DNA from: Chitinivibrionales bacterium
GTDB taxonomy: Bacteria; Fibrobacterota; Chitinivibrionia; Chitinivibrionales; WJMI01
DNA: 8,068 nucleotides
Direction: 5' to 3'
NCBI GenBank assembly: GCA_014729595.1
Contig: WJJU01000937.1
Span: 1-8,068 of the forward strand
The position numbers were made by a program, and so were the translations under genes. Below, piece after piece: positions 1 through 6,100 of this stretch (position 1 is the stretch's first letter; every line of letters begins with the position of its first letter). The notes beneath the pieces were generated by a model. The model made no database searches. It had not been told where the DNA came from and saw only the letters and a program-made list of their open reading frames with translations.

Positions 1-951
1 TCACTACCCCGTCCGCATCAATGTACTGCACCCTCAACCCCGTTTTGGGAAATGTATGAAGCCAAAAAGTTGACATTTCCGCCAAATATGGATTACGAAT
101 TTGTCCATAAATCACCCTCTTTACTGAAGAAGAGAGAGTATTGGACCTCGAGTCGATGGTTTATTTTTGACCCAAAAACGCTTGAGGCTGCGCGACGGCG
201 GAAGTTGCATGGATATTTGGGTGCGGTCAGTCAAGTTGATTATGCCGTCGGTCAGATGCTCGATTATATTCGTAGCGCGGGGCTCGCGGATAACACAATC
301 GTCGTCTATTCTGCGGATCATGGTGATTATGCTTGCGAGCATGGCATTATGGAAAAAGCGCCGGGTATATGTCACGATGCGATCACACGGATTCCGATGA
401 TCTGGTGGGCGCCGGGCCGTTTTCGCGAGGGGCACGTGGCAGAGGAACTGGTCGAAAGTGTTGATGTCGGCACTACATTGTGTGCACTTGCAGGGTTGGA
501 TCGACCAGAGACCTCTGACGGCTATGACATTTCTTCATTACTCGCGGGTAAACATGAGACAATCCGTGATCTTGGCGTTACCGAATTCCCTTGGAGCCGA
601 TCCGTTCGCCAAGGTGACTGGCGTTACGTGTGGTATGCCCGGGACTACTACTTTCAGGAATACCCGGATGGGTTTGGCGAACTCTATAATTTGGCCGATG
701 ATCCTTGGGAAATGAAAAATCTTTACTTTGAGCCTGAACATCAGAACCGTATTGCCGCAATGAAAGCGGCATTGTTGGATTGGCTCATTACAACCACTCG
801 GTTTGCTACCATGTTCGGTTATTGGGGTAATAAAGCTGGGTATAGTCCGAATTGGCAGCGATCCGCCCGGTACCAGCATGAATTCAATAGTGATGGTAAA
901 GTTAATCCGCACGGTATTCGTGAACGGTTAAAAATGCGTAATTACCTGTAG
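1..951 (+). CDS. Sulfatase, C-terminal part (5' end outside window)
   Basis: Member of the formylglycine-dependent sulfatase family (alkaline-phosphatase fold), which hydrolyses sulfate esters, commonly on polysaccharides. The frame is open from base 1, and the 17 codons before the ATG at 52 read like sulfatase sequence (a PFWEMYE stretch followed by PPN). That ATG is therefore internal and the gene starts upstream. Visible here are 316 residues. They include the late catalytic-domain motif YSADHGDYACEHG (bases about 307-345), whose Asp-His pair is the usual metal-binding site, then a Lys (EKAP) and the RIPMIWWAPG strand. A C-terminal region with LYNLADDPWEMKNL matches the usual sulfatase tail (DUF4976-like). 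The Cys/Ser-x-Pro-x-Arg motif that becomes formylglycine, and any signal peptide, would lie upstream, so activity and location cannot be judged. It converges on the GH43 gene. Family assignment is firm; the substrate is unknown. Confidence 0.93.
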   Translation, partial: SLPRPHQCTAPSTPFWEMYEAKKLTFPPNMDYEFVHKSPSLLKKREYWTSSRWFIFDPKTLEAARRRKLHGYLGAVSQVDYAVGQMLDYIRSAGLADNTIVVYSADHGDYACEHGIMEKAPGICHDAITRIPMIWWAPGRFREGHVAEELVESVDVGTTLCALAGLDRPETSDGYDISSLLAGKHETIRDLGVTEFPWSRSVRQGDWRYVWYARDYYFQEYPDGFGELYNLADDPWEMKNLYFEPEHQNRIAAMKAALLDWLITTTRFATMFGYWGNKAGYSPNWQRSARYQHEFNSDGKVNPHGIRERLKMRNYL

Positions 952-985
952 AATGCTTGTAACGGCTCATTCACTCCTTCCGGTT

Positions 986-1032
986 CCTGCCGAGCCCGAG
1001 ACACGCGAGAAGCGCTCGTTGAGCCCGGCAGG
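986..1032 (+). terminator. Candidate hairpin terminator after the sulfatase
   Basis: A perfect 7-bp stem pairs CCTGCCG (986-992) with CGGCAGG (1026-1032). An inner CGAG/CTCG pairing (997-1000 with 1015-1018) can extend it. It lies 34 bases after the sulfatase stop, where a terminator is expected. No run of T follows, so it is not a classic Rho-independent terminator. It could be a weak terminator, an mRNA 3'-end stabiliser or chance. Confidence 0.35.
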
Positions 1033-1234
1033 CATCCAAATCAAATTCCCTATCAGGCTCCGTCAACGTCCGCCTTTATTCCCTACTTGGCCGTACCGTG
1101 TGGCGTCGCACTATTCGGGCCGGTCAAGCATCCGTGCCGATTGAACTGCCCTGGGTGTCGAAGGGATGCCGTCTTGTTAAGGTTCAGTCGGGGACCGCGG
1201 AACGAGTGGAGCGAATCGAAATGCTCGGGGGGCA

Positions 1235-1275
1235 CTTAGGGTCCGCGCAAGAATAAGTTCGCATTTTGGTGCTCA
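1235..1275 (+). repeat. 41-bp dispersed repeat, copy A
   Basis: This segment aligns without gaps to 8019-8059, with 34 of 41 positions identical by hand count. The first ten bases, CTTAGGGTCC, are identical in both copies, and a shared block around AGTTC and the terminal GCTCA are also conserved. Copy A lies in the gap between convergent genes, 284 bases past the sulfatase stop. Similarity falls off at once after GCTCA and is not seen before the first C. The sequence shows a repeat; whether it belongs to a larger genomic family is inference. Confidence 0.65.
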
Positions 1276-1306
1276 ACTGTGTGCTGCATTTTCGCGACCC
1301 GATTGA

Positions 1307-1347
1307 GCGAAACCACAAGAATAGCCCAGCTATTTCGAGGATTTCGC
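1307..1347. repeat. Imperfect inverted repeat (possible hairpin)
   Basis: The apex is a perfect 6-bp stem, AATAGC (1320-1325) with GCTATT (1329-1334), around a 3-base loop. An outer stem pairs GCGAAA (1307-1312) with TTTCGC (1342-1347), and CC/GG pairs lie next to it. A small internal loop separates the two stems. It lies 32 bases after repeat copy A and 70 bases past the GH43 stop. It could end transcription of the minus-strand gene or be part of a repeat element. There is no T-run on either side. Confidence 0.4.
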
Positions 1348-1416
1348 GGTTGAGGATCCCGGAAAGGCGGCGTGCAGGTGGGATGAGAAAATGTGAAGTC
1401 ATTTCTGCGCAGGTCC

Positions 1417-2526
1417 TTAGTCCCGGAATGCGTTTCGGCCCACCAAGGTCCTTTTCCCATCGGTGCCGACAATAATGGCGGGAGCTATGGCAGTGGGGGA
1501 CCGCGTCGCAGCACCAGCTCCCGGCAAAGCTTGACCGGCGAGGGTGAATCGCGAACGGTAGTGCGGCCTCTGTGAGATCTTCCTCGCGATGTCTACCCGT
1601 GGTTGTGTCGTCGAAGGGAGATTGGTCACCGGCGCGGGATAGGGGGCGCCCCGTGTGGTTCGGGTGTGCAGAATGCCGGACTCATCGAACCACATCGGAT
1701 CGATGCAGATAAACCGGTCGAATCCAACCGAGTCTGCTTGCTTCTGGTGATACACATGCCAGTATTCACCCGCCCGGTCTTGTATGACCATGCCGTGGCC
1801 CGGACCGAATATGGTATCCGATCGTGAAGCAATCGGATTGTTTTCGTACTTCTCGAAAGGCCCCGTAGGACTGTCTGCCGTTGCATAGCCAACGGCGTAG
1901 GCGGGATTGCCGGCGTTGTGGGCCGAGTAGAGCATATAGTATAAACCATTGTGTTTGACAACACAGGGACCCTCTGTTCGTTTTTTCTCCCAGCCACCGG
2001 CCTTACTCAGGAGTTGCGTAGGTTCTCCCTCCTTGGTGACAGGGTCGGCCATAGGTTGGACCCAAATAACGTTCGCATCCTTGGCATAGTAGAGATACAA
2101 GTTTCCATCCGCATCCTCAAACATATCGGCATCGATTGCCCCGTCGACAAGTTTTCCCCGGTCTTCAAAGGTCCCGTCCGGGCTGTCGGCAACTGCCACC
2201 CCGAGATCCCATTGGACCGAATAGTACAGGTAAAACATGCTGTCCGCTTTGTGCAGGAACACACAGGGCGCCCAAACCTTGTCTTTTCCGGGCGCGAAAA
2301 CACGTTCGCCCTTTTCCCAATTAACCAAATCCGGCGAGGTGTACACGTGATAGCTCCAGTTGTCGCCGGTGCAGTACAAGTAGTACAATCCTTCGTAGAA
2401 TATCACATGGGGATCGGCGGGGCCGACCTCGTCGATGACCGGGTTGGAATAGGTAGCCGCGGCATCAACAACGGAACATCCTGAGAGCAACGAAAGAGCA
2501 ACCGTAAAACCGATAGTACGTATCAA
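1417..2526 (-). CDS. GH43-family glycoside hydrolase, predicted lipoprotein
   Basis: A five-bladed beta-propeller hydrolase of family GH43, a family that includes arabinofuranosidases, xylosidases and galactosidases. The TTG start at 2526 is chosen because AAGGAG lies 5 bases upstream; the in-frame ATG at 2541 has no such site. Numbered from TTG, a short hydrophobic signal ends in the lipobox LLSGC (Cys17), followed by Ser, which suggests outer-membrane anchoring if the cell is Gram-negative. Catalytic candidates are Asp38 (ADPHV, base), Asp132 (IDADMF, pKa modulator) and Glu185 (TEGP, acid). His244 (GPGHG) fits the conserved metal-site histidine. The catalytic domain ends near residue 299 (APYPAP). 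The remaining 70 residues are Arg/Ala-rich, match no domain I know, and may be read-through (see findings). It is divergent from the large propeller gene and convergent with the sulfatase. Family is firm; specificity is unknown. Confidence 0.93.
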   Translation of the reverse strand: MIRTIGFTVALSLLSGCSVVDAAATYSNPVIDEVGPADPHVIFYEGLYYLYCTGDNWSYHVYTSPDLVNWEKGERVFAPGKDKVWAPCVFLHKADSMFYLYYSVQWDLGVAVADSPDGTFEDRGKLVDGAIDADMFEDADGNLYLYYAKDANVIWVQPMADPVTKEGEPTQLLSKAGGWEKKRTEGPCVVKHNGLYYMLYSAHNAGNPAYAVGYATADSPTGPFEKYENNPIASRSDTIFGPGHGMVIQDRAGEYWHVYHQKQADSVGFDRFICIDPMWFDESGILHTRTTRGAPYPAPVTNLPSTTQPRVDIARKISQRPHYRSRFTLAGQALPGAGAATRSPTAIAPAIIVGTDGKRTLVGRNAFRD

Positions 2527-2531
2527 TGTTT

Positions 2532-2537
2532 CTCCTT
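2532..2537 (-). promoter_or_regulatory. Ribosome binding site deciding a TTG start (GH43 gene)
   Basis: On the minus strand AAGGAG (2537 to 2532) is followed by 5 bases and then TTG (2526-2524). The ATG at 2541-2539 lies just before this site and would place the Shine-Dalgarno sequence inside the coding region. Starting at TTG also gives a compact signal peptide, MIRTIGFTVALSLLSGC. Confidence 0.7.
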
Positions 2538-2538
2538 C

Positions 2539-2561
2539 CATAACGATATCCGGTCGTTATG
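2539..2561. promoter_or_regulatory. Perfect palindrome CATAACGA-N7-TCGTTATG upstream of GH43
   Basis: CATAACGA (2539-2546) and TCGTTATG (2554-2561) are exact reverse complements separated by TATCCGG. The element ends one base before the GH43 Shine-Dalgarno sequence on the minus strand. Its size and position fit an operator for a dimeric repressor such as a LacI- or GntR-type regulator, or an mRNA leader hairpin next to the ribosome binding site. The symmetry is seen directly; the function is inferred. Confidence 0.5.
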
Positions 2562-2637
2562 TTGTCTAGTCGAGTTTCCCACTTTGGACCCACCCAATTG
2601 GTGCGGGACCAACTCCTTTGGCACACCCCTCCTTCGA

Positions 2638-2690
2638 TTATGCCGCCTGAATCGGAAGAACCGCTTGTGCACCATTGTATTGCGGCATAA
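2638..2690. repeat. 9-bp perfect inverted repeat, 35-bp spacer
   Basis: TTATGCCGC (2638-2646) is exactly complementary to GCGGCATAA (2682-2690). The centres of the arms are 44 bp apart, close to four helical turns, as would suit two protein-bound half-sites on one DNA face. A long-loop hairpin is the alternative. It sits in the divergent promoter region about 112 bp upstream of the GH43 start. Confidence 0.4.
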
Positions 2691-2997
2691 GATTCTGTAC
2701 GCCGGTCAAAACCTCCCCAAATGGTGGATTTGCCGCCTACAATACCTAATATAACCGATCATTTCCCAAAATGCAACGAAAAGATCCCCCGACCACGACC
2801 CGGACTGCCGATTTTTTCAACGCCTGCCCTAAAACCGCGCAAAGGACCGATTCGTCGTCAACCGATCGGCCTTGCGAGCTTGGAATGGCGGAAAAGGGCG
2901 AGAAAGATGGTTCACCGTCCCAACTAGCCCCACGAGGCTACCCGACACAATGTAATTTAGTGCGGGTTTTGGTGGATTGGTTTTTGTTCACCGAAGA

Positions 2998-3021
2998 CGT
3001 ACACATCCGGCCCGTTGTACG
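2998..3021. promoter_or_regulatory. Dyad CGTACA-N12-TGTACG upstream of the propeller gene
   Basis: A 6-bp inverted repeat (2998-3003 with 3016-3021) surrounds a spacer containing ATCCGG, the same hexamer that lies within the GH43 palindrome at 2539-2561. In both places CGTT follows after one or two bases. This could be a second, weaker site for the same regulator, about 130 bp before the TTG start. The evidence is weak and rests on short matches. Confidence 0.25.
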
Positions 3022-3136
3022 AGAAAGTTTAAGAAGTGGGTGTCGGGTTGCTCTCCGTGAACGGTGATCCCTTCTACCTGCGCTATTGTGCCGGTGCGGT
3101 ACTGTCACGGAAAATGCTGTAACACAACAGTCTCAT

Positions 3137-3143
3137 GGGGGAG
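3137..3143 (+). promoter_or_regulatory. Ribosome binding site deciding a TTG start (propeller gene)
   Basis: GGGGGAG (3137-3143) is followed by 5 bases and TTG at 3149. The earlier in-frame TTG at 3086 has only pyrimidine-rich sequence before it and no purine-rich site. Starting at 3149 gives an ordinary signal peptide. The spacing and rare start codon match the divergent GH43 gene. Confidence 0.65.
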
Positions 3144-3148
3144 CCCAT

Positions 3149-6100
3149 TTGCAACTAAACTCGGGGTTCATTCGATCTATCACGGCCTGTTCAATTCTGC
3201 TTGCCATGACGGGGGCGAAGGCTCAAACCGCCAGTGATATTCTACAGGCCACGGACGTGAGCGGCGGTTTCGTTGTCCACATCGATGTCGGCAATGGGAG
3301 CACGACCGCCGATTTTGCCGAGGAAGGCCCGTTCATTGTGCAAGGACTGGACAACAATGCCGGCGATGTTGCCACTGCTCGCGGAACCATCCGGGGGCGG
3401 GGGCTGTACGGCCTTGTCAGTGTCAATGAATTGAATTCCGGCACGCTCCCCTACCGGGACAATGTAGTCAACCTGGTTGTTTCCGAGAACCTCGGCTTGG
3501 TTCCGATGTCCGAGGTAACCCGCGTTCTGGTACCCGGGGGAAAGGCGTATATCAAATCCGGTGGTTCCTGGAATACGACCACGAAGGCCGTACCCGGGAA
3601 CATCGATGAATGGACTCATTTTCTCTACGATGCCTCCAACAACGCAGTCTCCAATGATGACAGAATCGGCCCGCCGGTTTCGCTGCAATGGCAAGGCTCT
3701 CCCGAATGGAGTCGCCACCACGATCGCATTGCCGGCGTATTGGGTATGGTTTCAGCCGGAGGCAAAGTATTCACCGTGATCGATGAGGGGCTCACCCATT
3801 CGGTACTCACTCCCGGACATCCTACAGTGGTAGCGCGTGATGCCTACAACGGGACCGTACTGTGGAAACGATCGATCGACCCGTGGGTCTCTCACCTTTG
3901 GCCCATGAAATCGGGGCCCGCGTGGTATCCCCGCGGCATAGTTGCCGGCGCCGACCGACTTTTTGTCCGAATGGGGGCCGACGGCATAGTCTGTGCCCTC
4001 GATCCCAACACCGGCGATATACTCCGTACCTATGGGAATAGTGCAACAACCGAAGAGATCATCCTCCATAAGGGCACCCTCTACCTCATGCGGGATTTCG
4101 ACGGTTCCGCGATCGGGACCTACCATTCGGCGAACCTTGACGATCCCAACGACTGGGCCGACAAGATATCGTCGGACTACGCCTGGAATGGTGACATGAG
4201 ACGCATCTGCGCCATCAATCCATCGAACGGCAATCTCCTGTGGTCCAAGGACGCCCCAGTCACGCCGATGACTCTTGCGGCACTAAGCGAAAAGATTGTT
4301 TTCTTCGACGGTAAAAAGGTTGTTTGCCTCGACCGCGGGAACGGGAACACACTCTGGACGTCCCAGTCCGTGGTCGCCCAGGAGCCAATCCCAACCTACA
4401 TCACTCCAAACCTGACGATATCAGACAACATCGTACTCCTTTGGCCGTCCAATATGACCGATGTGTTCGCTTTCTCGCTGGACGACGGCAGCCTTCTCTG
4501 GAATCATGCCGATCCCGAACCCGGCTACAAGTCCCCCAAGGACCTGTTTGTTGTTGACGGGAAAGTATGGACCACCGAGGTGGAATTTAATTCGAGTACC
4601 GGAACCTTTCTGGGAAGAAACCTTCATACCGGAGTAATGGAGCAGTCCTTTGGCTGCAACGTCGATTCCCGGGTCTATTGGTTTCATCATCGGTGCCATC
4701 GTGGAAAGGCTACCCGAAACTTCTTCCTGACCTCACGCACCGGTGTGGAGTTTGTTGACCCGAATGCGTCGGGCGACAAGTGGAAAATCAATCACTGGGT
4801 CCGCGGTGGATGCCTGTACGGCATACTTCCTGCCAATGGTCTCCTTTATGCGCCTCCCAACAATTGTGCGTGCTACATGGAATCAAAGCTGTCCCATTTG
4901 CTCGCCTTGGCCTCGGAAGGGCCGTCGATACCGGCATCGATTGACCCTGCCGAGCGTCGCCATGAAGGGCCGGTCTATGATGAAATGCTTTCGATAACCG
5001 ACCCGGCCTCGGAATCCGATGCCTGGCCGGTCTACCGTCATGATAACACACGGAGCGGCTACACCCCAAGTCCGGTCACGACAAATATATCGGAGCAGTG
5101 GCACACCAATCTCGGTGAGCCCTGCGGTCGCGTTGTCGTGGCCGATATGAAAGTCTTTGTACCCCTGACCCAATCTCATCAGGTGGTGGCACTCAATGCC
5201 CGTGACGGTTCCGAAGAATGGCGCTTTACCGCTGGAGGAAACATCGACTCACCTCCTGCAATTGTCAAGCAGCGGGCCGTTTTTGGCTGCCGTGACGGAT
5301 ACGTCTACTGCCTGAGGGCAAGCGACGGCGAACTGATCTGGAGATTCAGGGCCGCACCAATCGACCGGAGAATCGTCGGGCAGGAGCGAGTCGAATCACT
5401 CTGGCCTGTCAACGGGAGTGTATTGATACGCAACGATGTTGTGTATGCGGTGGCGGGGAGGTCAATGTTCCTTGACGGCGGTCTGCGGTTTTGTAAAATC
5501 GATCTGATCACCGGTGAACTCCTAGACGAGAAGCGTATGGACCACCGGGACCCGGACAACCTCTCGGAGAACCTTCAAATGCGCATGGACAGGCTCCACA
5601 TGCCCGTTGCCTTGCCCGATATTCTATCCTGCGATGATTCCTACATTTACATGCGTACTCAACGAATGAGTTTCGACGGCGTGCGCAGTGATCTGGACCG
5701 GTCCTATGAACAGGCGGAAAACCAGAAGGGAAGCGACGCTCACCTGTTTTCGGCTACGGGATTCCTCGACGATGCCCGGATGCACCGGTCGTACTGGGTT
5801 TTCGGTCGCCGATGGGGTTCAGGCCATGACGGCTGGCCCAAAGCCCAGCAACATGCGCCTGCCGGAAGGATTCTCTCCTTCAACGACAACCGGGTGTATG
5901 GATTCGGAAGAACCCCCGACTACTACAAGTGGACCGATCCGATGGAAAACCACCTGTTCTGCGCCGACAAAACCGGGTACTCGGTAAGTAAGTGGAAAGA
6001 CACCTGGTGGAAGAGCATCTCCTACCTCTGGACCAAAGAGAACACCGGCATCCATGTCGATGCAATGATTGTGGCAGGCTCACGAATGTACATTGCAGGC

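Larger units (their letters stand above)
952..1416. other. Non-coding region between convergent genes
   Basis: This is 465 bases between the sulfatase stop and the GH43 stop. Short open frames exist on both strands, but none has a convincing ribosome binding site or a recognisable family motif, so I call no gene. It holds a hairpin at 986-1032, one copy of a 41-bp repeat at 1235-1275 and an imperfect hairpin at 1307-1347. Because both flanking genes point inward, it must contain transcription stops for both directions, but no U-tract terminator is evident. Confidence 0.6.
2562..3136. other. Divergent intergenic regulatory region
   Basis: This is about 575 bases between the GH43 leader palindrome and the ribosome binding site of the large propeller gene. 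Short plus-strand open frames here (2721-2927 and 2771-3067) have Pro/Arg-rich translations without motifs and look like chance. The region must hold promoters for both divergent genes. An AT-richer patch near 2740-2767 is a possible promoter area, but no clear -35/-10 pair could be fixed. It contains inverted repeats at 2638-2690 and 2998-3021, and GTTCACCG occurs twice (2910-2917 and 2986-2993). Confidence 0.55.

Noticed and set aside
52..54. ATG at 52 as the true sulfatase start
   Set aside because: The frame is open to base 1 with sulfatase-like residues before it, and the protein would lack the catalytic N-terminal half.
953..1144. Short plus-strand open frame after the sulfatase
   Set aside because: No ribosome binding site, no recognisable motif, and it runs through the 986-1032 hairpin; most likely chance.
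1184..1402. Minus-strand open frame downstream of the GH43 gene
   Set aside because: It is open and continuous with a shifted frame of the GH43 tail, but the translation is Arg/Ser-rich without family features and overlaps the repeat and hairpin.
2618..2634. Sigma-54-like TTGGCAC sequence
   Set aside because: The -24 half looks right but no GC dinucleotide lies at the required -12 distance.
2721..3067. Two overlapping short plus-strand open frames in the divergent region
   Set aside because: Pro/Arg/Lys-rich translations without motifs or convincing start signals; the region is better explained as regulatory DNA.
3086..3148. Upstream TTG (3086) as start of the large gene
   Set aside because: It has no Shine-Dalgarno sequence and would put 21 polar residues before the signal peptide; TTG at 3149 has a strong site.
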